Below are positions 55,977-63,535 of a stretch of DNA of 64,000 bases, one piece after another. The notes below the pieces were generated by a model. That model was not told the DNA's origin. It saw only the letters and a list, made by a program, of their open reading frames with translations, and did no database searches. Every line of letters starts with the position of its first letter. The first letter of the stretch is position 1. The DNA is from Methylobacterium organophilum (GTDB lineage Bacteria > Pseudomonadota > Alphaproteobacteria > Rhizobiales > Beijerinckiaceae). The DNA is taken from contig NZ_BPQV01000004.1 of NCBI RefSeq assembly GCF_022179465.1, positions 310,001-374,000 of the forward strand, written 5' to 3'. The position numbers were made by a program, and so were the translations under genes.

Positions 55977-57416
55977 ATGTCCGACACCTACGACGTCCTC
56001 ATCATCGGGGCCGGCCCCGGCGGCTACGTCACCGCGATCCGCGCGGCGCAGCTCGGCTTCAAGACGGCGGTGGTGGACCGCGAGCATCTGGGCGGCATCT
56101 GCCTCAACTGGGGCTGCATCCCGACCAAGGCCCTGCTGCGCTCGGCCGAGATCTACCACTACATGCAGCACGCCGCCGATTACGGGCTCTCCGCCAAGGA
56201 GGTCTCCTTCGATGCCGCGGCCATCGTGAAGCGCTCCCGCGGCGTCTCGGGCCGGCTCAACGGCGGCGTCGGCATGCTGCTCAAGAAGAACAAGGTCGAC
56301 GTGATCTGGGGCGAGGCCGCCATCGACTCCGCGCCCAAGGGCGACACCCCCGGCACGGTGGCGGTGAAGGAGACGAAGCGGGCCGAGGCTCCGAAGGGCG
56401 CCAAGGGTGCGGGCACGTACAAGGCCACGCACATCATCGTCGCGACCGGCGCGCGGCCCCGCGTGCTGCCCGGCATCGAGCCCGACAAGAAGCTGATCTG
56501 GACCTATTACGAGGCCATGGTGCCCGAGACGATGCCCAAGAGCCTGCTCGTCATGGGCTCGGGCGCCATCGGCATCGAGTTCGCCTCGTTCTACCGCACC
56601 ATGGGCGCGGAGGTGACGGTGATCGAGCTGCTGCCGCAGATCCTGCCCGTCGAGGATGCCGAGATCGCCGGCCTCGCCCGCAAGCGCTTCGAGAAGCAGG
56701 GCATCAAGATCCTCACCGGCGCCAAGGTGACCAAGGTCGAGAAGGGCGCCGATTCCGTTAAGGCCACGGTCGAGGACGACAAGGGCAAGACCCAGACGCT
56801 CACCGCCGAGAAGCTGATCTCCGCCGTCGGCGTCGTCGGCAACATCGAGAATCTCGGCCTCGAGAAGCTCGGGGTGAAGATCGAGCGGGGCATCATCGCC
56901 AATGACGGGTTGGGCCGCACCAACGTGCCGGGCCTCTACGCCATCGGTGATGTGGCCGGGCCGCCCATGCTCGCCCACAAGGCCGAGCACGAGGGCGTGA
57001 TCTGCGTCGAGACCATCAAGGGCCTGCACACCCATCCGATGGACAAGGGCAAGATCCCCGGCTGCACCTATTGCCAGCCGCAGATCGCCAGCGTCGGCCT
57101 CACGGAGGCGAAGGCCAAGGAGCAGGGCTTCCAGATCAAGGTCGGCCGCTTCCCCTTCGCGGGCAACGGCAAGGCCATCGCGCTCGGCGAGCCGGACGGC
57201 CTCATCAAGACGATCTTCGACGCCAAGACGGGCCAGCTGCTGGGCGCCCACATGGTCGGCGCCGAGGTGACCGAGCTGATCCAGGGCTACGTCGTCGCCA
57301 TGACCCTGGAGACCACCGAGGAAGAGCTGATGCACACGGTCTTCCCGCACCCGACCCTGTCGGAAATGATGCACGAGAGCGTGCTCGACGCCTACGGGAA
57401 GGTGATCCACACCTGA
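55977..57416 (+). CDS. lpdA: Dihydrolipoyl dehydrogenase (E3)
   Basis: It reoxidises dihydrolipoyl groups and reduces NAD. 479 residues: FAD site IIGAGPGGYVTAIRAAQLG, redox disulfide Cys42-Cys47 (CLNWGC), NAD site VMGSGAIGIEFASF, and dimerisation domain ending in HTVFPHPTLSEMMHESV with the catalytic His-Glu. A Lys/Ala/Pro-rich insert (about 118-145) is odd but in frame. Its last 59 bases are repeated at 59785-59843, so the 3' end may have been supplied by an integrated element. Confidence 0.97.
   Translation: MSDTYDVLIIGAGPGGYVTAIRAAQLGFKTAVVDREHLGGICLNWGCIPTKALLRSAEIYHYMQHAADYGLSAKEVSFDAAAIVKRSRGVSGRLNGGVGMLLKKNKVDVIWGEAAIDSAPKGDTPGTVAVKETKRAEAPKGAKGAGTYKATHIIVATGARPRVLPGIEPDKKLIWTYYEAMVPETMPKSLLVMGSGAIGIEFASFYRTMGAEVTVIELLPQILPVEDAEIAGLARKRFEKQGIKILTGAKVTKVEKGADSVKATVEDDKGKTQTLTAEKLISAVGVVGNIENLGLEKLGVKIERGIIANDGLGRTNVPGLYAIGDVAGPPMLAHKAEHEGVICVETIKGLHTHPMDKGKIPGCTYCQPQIASVGLTEAKAKEQGFQIKVGRFPFAGNGKAIALGEPDGLIKTIFDAKTGQLLGAHMVGAEVTELIQGYVVAMTLETTEEELMHTVFPHPTLSEMMHESVLDAYGKVIHT
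57358..57416 (+). repeat. Left direct repeat: lpdA 3' end
   Basis: The last 59 bases of lpdA, including the stop, match 59785-59843 at 57 positions. Mismatches are at 57365 and 57408; the latter turns Asp to His in the penultimate codon. The core CGAG-AGCGTG-CTCG is an inverted pair of the kind used by tyrosine recombinases. Likely attL/attR-type scar. Confidence 0.85.
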
Positions 57417-57730
57417 CGATTAGGAACCGCGAAAACCCTCACGAAACAAGCCTTTAGCAAACCAAGGCTAAGCGCTGCAGTTCGTGAGGGTCAAGTTCGG
57501 GGCAGCCACACCGAGTCCCTTTTTCACAGTCCCGGTGTGACAGGATTGTGCCCGTCGAGGGCTCTCTGGCTATACCGTTATAGATGGCAAAGGCGACCAC
57601 ACCGAAACGGCATTGCCGCTCTGCTCTCGGCGCGGAAAAGTGGTCCATCTCTTAGATTTCGAGCAATGCTCTTTTCCGACAGGTCAACTCAGCCGGCTAC
57701 GCTCACCCTCAATTTTCGTGGGGTTCAGAG
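57417..57730. other. Left part of the insert, no clear gene
   Basis: 314 bases directly after lpdA with several inverted repeats (57435-57491, 57507-57539) and no convincing ORF. Its composition differs from the flanking core genes. Confidence 0.6.
57435..57491. repeat. Nested inverted repeat at the insert's left edge
   Basis: Outer arms ACCCTCACGAA / TTCGTGAGGGT are perfect over 11 bp. Inside, AGCCTT-tagcaaacc-AAGGCT forms a second stem. It lies 18 bases past lpdA and could be a terminator-like RNA, a recombination-associated structure or an element end. Confidence 0.7.
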
Positions 57731-57910
57731 ATGCGTACTGCTGTGATCCTCGGGATCGTGATCCTGTCAGCGACGAGCTGGCAAAGCGCAGCTGAGGCTC
57801 GAGGCGGGCGCGGTGGGGGCGGCTACGGAGGCAGTTCGATCATCTCGGTTCGAGGTCATAAGCTGTGTGACAGAGATGGCAGAGCTTGGCTTTGGTGGCC
57901 AACCCAATAA
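57731..57910 (+). CDS. 59-residue secreted Gly-rich protein
   Basis: From ATG 57731: signal peptide MRTAVILGIVILSATSWQSA (cut near AEA), then RGGRGGGGYGGSSIISVRGH and KLCDRDGRAWLWWPTQ. A short GGGG box lies 9 bases upstream. Small secreted proteins of this shape are common in the genus. It lies within the insert. No family assigned. Confidence 0.6.
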   Translation: MRTAVILGIVILSATSWQSAAEARGGRGGGGYGGSSIISVRGHKLCDRDGRAWLWWPTQ

Positions 57911-58295
57911 TTACATGACCACAGAATATAAATTGCTTAAAAAATTTTGTATTTAATGGGTGAGTGATTTTATTTAAAGATTAATACTCATTAATATACA
58001 CTATCACAGAAGCAAGTTTTTGAAAATTTTGAATTTAAGCCTCATGTTAACAGGGAAACAATCTTCTATCTGGATGGGCAATCAGCCGTTGACTGGTTCG
58101 CCGGGCTGTCGAGGCTTCAAAAACCGATTGACGTTGGGCACGTCGTCAGCGTGCTGGCAGCAGCGCTCAGGGGCCTGCCCTGATCGGCAAACTTCACGTT
58201 TGCGCTGTAGTGATGCCCGGCTGCTGGACGTAGCTCGCCGGCCCGGTATTTGAGCCGGGCGCCTCAATCTGCGAGGCGGATGGAAAAGTGCCTTG
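57911..58295. other. AT-rich region of the insert
   Basis: 385 bases. About 57905-58035 is the most AT-rich stretch of the window. It then returns to GC-rich sequence containing a possible gene remnant (57995-58183). It may also hold the promoter of the diguanylate cyclase gene. Confidence 0.55.
57995..58183 (+). pseudogene. Possible gene remnant without start codon
   Basis: A frame open for 62 codons to a TGA, with protein-like composition in its second half (ETIFYLDGQSAVDWFAGL, KPIDVGHVVSVLAAALRGLP). There is no ATG, GTG or TTG, and a TAA precedes it. It may be the tail of a gene whose front was lost. Family unknown. Confidence 0.3.
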
Positions 58296-59564
58296 GTGAA
58301 CGCTGGGATCAAGAGCGCGACGTTCCTGCTCGCCTTCAACTTCTCAATCGGCCTATCCTTCGCCGTTGCCTTTCTCGCCCTAACCCGGCGGTCCGAGCTT
58401 CGCCTTGGTCGCTGGTGCGCGGCGGGGTTTCTATCGGCGGCCTCGACCGTCACCATCGAGGCGCTGGCATCCGAAATCCCCTCCGTCCGCCTCACCTCGG
58501 CGGCCTCCTTCGGCTCGCTGATGCTCGCGCTTGCCCTCATCACCGCCGGTTTGGCTCAGCACTACCGTCCGCAGTTCCCTTTGGTCTGGCTCTCCGCTCC
58601 GCCTATCATCGCAACCGTCTTCAACGCCGTTGTCGTGTTCGAGCTTCCTCGAGGGAGTTGGGGCTGGGCCCTTGGATACCAGGGGCCGTTTGCGCTCATG
58701 CTCGTCATCGCCACCATCCTGGTGGCAATGACATCCCCGCGGCGGCCAATCGACTTGGCTCTTGCCGCCGTACTTGGCCTTAGCGCCATCCAGTTCATGA
58801 CGAAGGCTGTCCTGGTAGGCCTGGCGGGCGGCGGCCCCGGCGTGCGCGACTACATCATCAGCGCCTACGCCTTCTACTCGCAAACGGCAGGGGGCATCCT
58901 CTCGCTGCTACTTGGGCTAGTGCTGATCGGGCTGGTCGTGACCGAGGTCATGGCCGAGACCAAGTGCCGGCTACAGCGTGACAGCCTCTCCGGCATCCTG
59001 AACCGCGCTGCCTTCATTGAGCAAGCGCTAAGCGTCCTGCGAAAAGCGAGCGCTGTGCCGGCAGCGCTGATCCTGGCCGATCTCGACCACTTCAAGTCTA
59101 TCAACGACCGCTTCGGACACGCAGCCGGGGACGAGGTGATCCGCACCTTTGGGTCCAACCTGCGCGCCTATTTCCAGGACGACGCGCTCTATGGTCGGCT
59201 TGGTGGGGAGGAGTTTTGTATCCTCGTGCCGGGGTGCAGCCCCGCAGCCGCACGTATTCATCTCGAGGCACTGCAGTGGTTGAGCCGGGAGAGCCGATAC
59301 AACCTGCTGCCGCCCGACGTGCCGGTGACGGCGAGCTTCGGCATCGCCCTTACTGATCGGGACGAGCTACTCGAAGAGGCCCTACAGCGAGCGGATATGG
59401 CACTCTATGAGGCAAAGACCGCGGGACGCGATGGCTACCGGTTTGCGGTGATGCGAGGATGCCAGGGCGCCAATGACGGAAATCCGTTCAGAGTTCGATC
59501 TGCGCACGGTGAGGCTACCCAGCCAGGAGTGAGCCCAGATACTCGCGAAAACCGGCTGGCGTGA
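58296..59564 (+). CDS. Membrane diguanylate cyclase (GGDEF)
   Basis: It makes cyclic di-GMP. 422 residues from GTG 58296 (TTG 58293 also possible). Six or seven TM helices fill residues 1-220. The GGDEF domain (about 230-385) has SLSGILNRAAFIEQA, ADLDHFKSINDRFGHAAGD and the active-site variant GGEEF in RLGGEEFCILV, and ends TAGRDGYRFAV. I see no RxxD inhibitory site before GGEEF. A 40-residue tail after the domain lacks family character and overlaps the opposite pseudogene, so the original end was probably lost. Confidence 0.88.
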   Translation: MNAGIKSATFLLAFNFSIGLSFAVAFLALTRRSELRLGRWCAAGFLSAASTVTIEALASEIPSVRLTSAASFGSLMLALALITAGLAQHYRPQFPLVWLSAPPIIATVFNAVVVFELPRGSWGWALGYQGPFALMLVIATILVAMTSPRRPIDLALAAVLGLSAIQFMTKAVLVGLAGGGPGVRDYIISAYAFYSQTAGGILSLLLGLVLIGLVVTEVMAETKCRLQRDSLSGILNRAAFIEQALSVLRKASAVPAALILADLDHFKSINDRFGHAAGDEVIRTFGSNLRAYFQDDALYGRLGGEEFCILVPGCSPAAARIHLEALQWLSRESRYNLLPPDVPVTASFGIALTDRDELLEEALQRADMALYEAKTAGRDGYRFAVMRGCQGANDGNPFRVRSAHGEATQPGVSPDTRENRLA

Positions 59565-59784
59565 ACCGCACATCGCCGACGACGGGGCCGGCGGCCTCGG
59601 CGTAGAGGCGCACCAGCTTACGCACCTCGTCAGAGTTGGCAGTCTCGGTGCAGAGATCGCGCTGGAGGCTAAGTCGCCAGATGGTGGCAGTGTCGAGCTG
59701 CTCCCCGCGTCGGGCCGCGATCCACGCCAGCACCTAGTCCACTCGATAGATGCGGGGCCGACCCGGTGCGGGCCGGAACCAAGT
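59515..59784 (-). pseudogene. Truncated gene remnant with an in-frame stop
   Basis: A minus-strand frame reads TWFRPAPGRPRIYRVD, then TAG, then VLAWIAARRGEQLDTATIWR to LVRLYAEAAGPVVGDVRF and a natural stop. The TAG at 59734-59736 is one change from CAG, and coding character continues across it. Upstream it stops at the right direct repeat (59785), so the gene's front is missing. A 72-residue piece could still be made from GTG 59733. Family unknown. Confidence 0.65.
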
Positions 59785-59843
59785 TGTCGGAGATGATGCA
59801 CGAGAGCGTGCTCGACGCCTACGGGAAGGTGATCGACACCTGA
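59785..59843 (+). repeat. Right direct repeat: displaced lpdA 3' end
   Basis: A 59-base copy of the lpdA end that still encodes LSEMMHESVLDAYGKVIDT and a stop, with no upstream lpdA sequence. It is 2427 bases from the left copy. The simplest reading is that this was the original 3' end before insertion. Confidence 0.85.
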
Positions 59844-59905
59844 GCAGGCCGGAGGGGGCGCGAACCAAAACAGTTGTTGCGCGTTGGAATTACACAACCT
59901 GAACG

Positions 59906-59931
59906 AGAAAAAGGCCGCCTGGAAGGCGGCC
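59906..59931 (-). terminator. Terminator for the yoaK-like unit
   Basis: Read on the minus strand, GGCCGCCT-TCC-AGGCGGCC is an 8 bp stem followed by TTTTTCTCG. It lies about 160 bases past the stop of the minus-strand membrane-protein gene. Confidence 0.8.
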
Positions 59932-60041
59932 CGAAGTTCAGGGAGGAAACGCCCAAGAAGGGCAGGCGTGTGAGGCCATCACCGCGCCGTACCGCGACAA
60001 CGGAGGCCGAACAGGCATTGTTCCGAGCCGGGGACGGGACG

Positions 60042-60072
60042 AACGGGCTCGCCGTATGGCGGGCCCGTTTCA
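60042..60072 (+). terminator. Hairpin, possible old lpdA terminator
   Basis: AACGGGCTCGCC-GTAT-GGCGGGCCCGTT is a 12 bp stem with one wobble pair, followed by TCACGTTT. It lies 200 bases past the displaced lpdA end. Confidence 0.4.
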
Positions 60073-60088
60073 CGTTTCGAGGGCCAGC

Positions 60089-60799
60089 TCAGAAGGGTTG
60101 CAGGCGTCGGGCCGTGCTGATGCCGGGGATCGCCAGGACCGCCAGGAGGCCGGCCGCACCGACGAGCAGGAAGCCGCCGAGCGCCCGGTAACCGAGCACG
60201 CCCGCGATCCCACCGAGCAGGAAGGCCGCCACCGTGCCCGCATGCAGGCGCAGCCGGCCCTGGTCCGGGCGCGGCCTTCCGTCGAGCAGGCTGGTGAGAC
60301 GGTGGCCGAGCCCGATGCCGAGATCGGTGACCATGCCGGTGACGTGGGTGGTGCGCACCCGGGCATCGGTGATCTGGGTCACGGTGGCGTTCTGCAGGCC
60401 GAGCAGGAAGCTCAGCCCCAGGGACAGGACCAGCCCGCGTGCAAGCGGCGCGAGCCAGGGGTCGAGGAGGCCGAGGCCGGCGAGCAGCACCGCCTCGGCC
60501 AGGACGCCGTAGGCGTAGATCCCGGGCAGGCGCCGGCGGCGGCCCGCTTCGATCAGTAGGGTCGCGACGAGCGCGCCGCCCGCGAAGGCGGCGACCAGGG
60601 CCAGCGCCTGCATGGCAAGAGCGCCCTCGGCGAGGCCGAGATGGTCGGCCAGCGCCGAGACATTGCCGGTCATATTCGAGGAGAACAGTCCGAAGGCGCA
60701 GAATCCCGCCGCGTTCAGCGCCCCGGCGATCGCCGCGAAGCTCCAGCCCAGGCGCTCGTCGATCTGGCGGGTACGGGCCTCTCCTTCGCGGACGAGCAT
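60089..60799 (-). CDS. YoaK-family (DUF1275) membrane protein
   Basis: A 236-residue inner-membrane protein with about six TM helices. Family marks: AIAGALNAAGFCAFGLFSSN-MTGNVSALADHLG and GLSFLLGLQNATVT with TTHVTGMVTDLGIGLG. Function unknown; transporter-like. It lies 129 bases after the flavin monooxygenase on the same strand. Confidence 0.9.
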   Translation of the reverse strand: MLVREGEARTRQIDERLGWSFAAIAGALNAAGFCAFGLFSSNMTGNVSALADHLGLAEGALAMQALALVAAFAGGALVATLLIEAGRRRRLPGIYAYGVLAEAVLLAGLGLLDPWLAPLARGLVLSLGLSFLLGLQNATVTQITDARVRTTHVTGMVTDLGIGLGHRLTSLLDGRPRPDQGRLRLHAGTVAAFLLGGIAGVLGYRALGGFLLVGAAGLLAVLAIPGISTARRLQPF

Positions 60800-60928
60800 G
60801 GCGGACGACTTCCGGCGGCGATTGCGGTGCCGGCTCTTCTACCCCGCCACGCGTTGAAGTGCCGTTTCTCCGCTCGAAGCCGCCGCATGGCGGCCATGCC
60901 CCCGCCTGCAGACCTTGGCAGGAAACAC

Positions 60929-62248
60929 TCAGAATTCCTTCAGCGTGTCCCGCAACGTGGCCTTGGTATAGGCCTTGCGCGTCAGGCCGCGGCGCTGGAG
61001 CGCCGGCACCAAGCCGTCGCAGATGCTGTCGATGTAGACCCGGGTCAGGCGGTGGAACGGCGTGGCGATGAGGAAGCCGTCGCCCCTCACGCTCGCCATG
61101 GCGTCTCCCATCATATCGGCGACGTCGTCCGGGGTGCCGACGAGGTCGAGGGCGCCGGTATGGCCGCTGTCGCGCACCAGCTCGCGCAGGGTCTTGGGGC
61201 TCGGCGGCTCGCCGGGCCGGGTCTGGCAGAACTTGTCCAGTGCCCCCTGCTCGGCATTGGTGGTCAGGGGCGGCAGCGGCTTGTCGAGATCGAACTGTCC
61301 GAAATCGATATCGGTGAAGGAGGAGAACAGGGCGAGCGCCCGCTCCGTATAGCCCGGCGAGGCCAGCGCCCGCTCGTACATCTCCCGCGCCTGTTCCCGG
61401 GTCTCGCCGACGATGGGCGTGATCAACGAGAGCACCTTGATGTCGTCGGGGTTTCGTCCGGCCTTGTCGGCCCGGGCGCGCACGTCGTCGCGATAGGCCT
61501 TCATGCCGGCGATGCCGGTCACGCTGGCGATGATCGAATCCGCGTGCTGGGCGGCGAAGTCGCGGCCGCGGGGGGAGCCGCCGGCCTGGATGAAGGCCGG
61601 ACGGCCCTGGGGCGGCGGCACGGTGGTGAGCGGCCCGCGGGAGGAATACCAGCGGCCCTCGAAATTCACCTCGTGCACCTTGCTCGCATCGGCATAGGTG
61701 TCGCTCGCATGGTCGCGCAGCACCGCGTCCGGCTCCCAGGAGCCGATCAGCTTCTCCACGAGCTCCACGTATTCGTCGGCCATGTCGTAGCGCAGCTGGC
61801 GCGGCGGCAGTTCCTTCAGACCCATGTTCTGGGCGGCGGCGCTCTCGGCGGTGGTGACGATGTTCCAGCCGAAGCGCCCGCGGGTCATGTGATCGAGGGT
61901 CACGATCAGCCGGGCCAGCATGAACGGCTTGTAGACAAGGGTAGACAGGGTCGTGACGATGCCGAGATTCCGGGTCGCCGCGCCGATCACCGCAGCGAGC
62001 GGCACGGGATCCTGCTTGGGCACCATGATGCCGTGCTTGAGGTAGGTCTCCCGGCTGTTGCCGAAGGCGTGCGGAATCGAGAGCGTGTCCTCGATCAACA
62101 TGTAGTCGAAGCAGGCCCGCTCCATGGCGCGGGCGAGGTCGACATGCAGCTCGCCGGTCCAGGGTTCGGGATTCGAGCCCAGGGGGTCGTTCCAGGCATT
62201 CTGACCGAAATAGGTGAACCAGCCGAGGTGGAACCGCCCGTCCGTCAT
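60929..62248 (-). CDS. NtaA/DmoA-type FMN-dependent monooxygenase
   Basis: A 439-residue flavin monooxygenase of the bacterial-luciferase fold, in the nitrilotriacetate/dibenzothiophene/dimethylsulfide monooxygenase group. HLGWFTYFGQNAWNDP begins it. Also visible are FDYMLIEDTL, STLVYKPFMLARLIVTLDHM, GRFGWNIVTTAESAAAQNMG, and AFIQAGGSPRGRDFAAQHAD near the FMN site. It needs reduced FMN from a separate reductase, and none is adjacent. Substrate unknown. Divergent from the MOSC gene. Confidence 0.92.
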   Translation of the reverse strand: MTDGRFHLGWFTYFGQNAWNDPLGSNPEPWTGELHVDLARAMERACFDYMLIEDTLSIPHAFGNSRETYLKHGIMVPKQDPVPLAAVIGAATRNLGIVTTLSTLVYKPFMLARLIVTLDHMTRGRFGWNIVTTAESAAAQNMGLKELPPRQLRYDMADEYVELVEKLIGSWEPDAVLRDHASDTYADASKVHEVNFEGRWYSSRGPLTTVPPPQGRPAFIQAGGSPRGRDFAAQHADSIIASVTGIAGMKAYRDDVRARADKAGRNPDDIKVLSLITPIVGETREQAREMYERALASPGYTERALALFSSFTDIDFGQFDLDKPLPPLTTNAEQGALDKFCQTRPGEPPSPKTLRELVRDSGHTGALDLVGTPDDVADMMGDAMASVRGDGFLIATPFHRLTRVYIDSICDGLVPALQRRGLTRKAYTKATLRDTLKEF

Positions 62249-62486
62249 CCCGCGCTCCGTGTAAAAGCCCAGCTTTTCGGGTAGCCCTGATCCCGCGGCG
62301 GAGACAGAAGAAATTCCGGGCAGTCACGACGAAGAGCGGTCATGATCGCAAAGATCGACCACTTGCGATGACCTGACGGCATCGATCCGCCCGCACGGCA
62401 GAACTTCGCTGAATCTTGTTTGATCTTGCACGCCGCGAGCCGCCGCCTAACCTCGCCACGGTACAACGGGAGCGGGAGAGAACGGG

Positions 62487-63032
62487 ATGGACAGGGCTTA
62501 CGTCGCGGGCACCTTCGCGAGCGACACCCACAGCTTCAGCAAGGTCGCGCAGCCGAGCCTCACCCTGGTCGCGGGCCTCGGCATCGTCGGCGACGCGCAT
62601 TATGGCGAGGCCGTGCAGCATGTCTGGGACGCGCAGCGCGACCCGACGCGGCCCAATCGCCGTCAGGTCCATCTCATTCATGCGGAGCTCCTCGACGAGG
62701 TCCGGGCCAATGGGTTCCCGGTGGCGCCGGGCGAACTGGGCGAGAACCTCTCCACGCGGGGCGTCGACCTGCTCGGCCTGCCCGAGGGCACCCACCTCCG
62801 GCTCGGCGCGGAGGTGATCGTCGAGATCACCGGCCTGCGCAGTTGCTGCGTGCAGATCGACGATTTCCGGAAGGGCCTGCTCGCCCATATCCTCGAGCGG
62901 CCGAAGGGCGGCAAGCTCCGCCGCAAGGGTGGCGTGATGGGCATCGTGCTGCGCGGCGGGACGGTGCGTCCCGACGACGCCATCACCGTCACCCTACCGC
63001 CGGAGCCACATCGGCCGCTGGAGGTCGTCTGA
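62487..63032 (+). CDS. MOSC-domain protein
   Basis: A 181-residue MOSC protein, related to the C-terminal sulfur-carrier domain of molybdenum cofactor sulfurase and to YiiM. LIHAELLDEVRANGFPVAPGELGENLSTRG and TGLRSCCVQIDDF carry the conserved Glu-Asn and Cys residues. It may bind molybdopterin or handle sulfur in detoxification. Ends 5 bases from the converging membrane-protein gene. Confidence 0.9.
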   Translation: MDRAYVAGTFASDTHSFSKVAQPSLTLVAGLGIVGDAHYGEAVQHVWDAQRDPTRPNRRQVHLIHAELLDEVRANGFPVAPGELGENLSTRGVDLLGLPEGTHLRLGAEVIVEITGLRSCCVQIDDFRKGLLAHILERPKGGKLRRKGGVMGIVLRGGTVRPDDAITVTLPPEPHRPLEVV

Positions 63033-63037
63033 CCCTC

Positions 63038-63331
63038 TCAGCGGTCGCAGCGATAGGGCCGCCCGTCCTCGGGGACATGCGTCACCCGGCCCCCCGAGGC
63101 GCGACACTGCGCGCCGAAGGCCGCCAGCGCCTGGCCCTCGGCCAGCGCCAAGCTGAGGGGCACCAGCGTCACGACCAGCAGGAACCAGGCGATCAGACCG
63201 ATCAGCCAGAAGTTGGGGGCTTGCGGCTCATGCCGTTCCGCGCGCTCCCACCGGGGCGGCAAAGGCGCCATGAAACCGAGGATCGGGCCAAGGAAGGGGC
63301 CGAATTGGCCGAAGGCGTCGGCGGCTCGCAT
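63038..63331 (-). CDS. Small membrane protein, unknown function
   Basis: A 97-residue protein: proline/aromatic N-terminus (FGQFGPFLGPILGFMAPLPP), one TM helix (FWLIGLIAWFLLVVTLVPLSLAL) and a C-terminal part with two cysteines (AQCRASGG, PYRCDR). Not recognised. ATG 63331 is the nearest start. Confidence 0.6.
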   Translation of the reverse strand: MRAADAFGQFGPFLGPILGFMAPLPPRWERAERHEPQAPNFWLIGLIAWFLLVVTLVPLSLALAEGQALAAFGAQCRASGGRVTHVPEDGRPYRCDR

Positions 63332-63535
63332 GATCGACCCTGAGTTGCCGCGGCGAGGGCGATGCACACCATTGATAGGCCGGTTCGGCCCGCTTGAAAC
63401 GCCGTGCCGTCGAAAAGCCGGCGCGACCATGGGAAGCAGCCCCCACGGGGGCTTTCCCGTCCTGGCAATCGGCCCCCGGCTAGGGCAGATAGCGGCTCCG
63501 AGCATCTGCTCGTTCCGCGAATTTGGTGAGGCCCC

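Noticed and set aside
58082-58543. 153-codon minus-strand frame at the front of the diguanylate cyclase
   Set aside because: Antisense to TM helices of the real gene; no start signal or domain.
57417-59784. Integrase, transposase or toxin-antitoxin genes in the insert
   Set aside because: Looked for on both strands; nothing with catalytic motifs found, so the mobile nature rests on the direct repeats only.
59979-62327. 782-codon minus-strand open frame across the YoaK and NtaA genes
   Set aside because: Same strand but another frame; Arg/Pro/Gly-rich without domains, while the two real genes carry clear family motifs.
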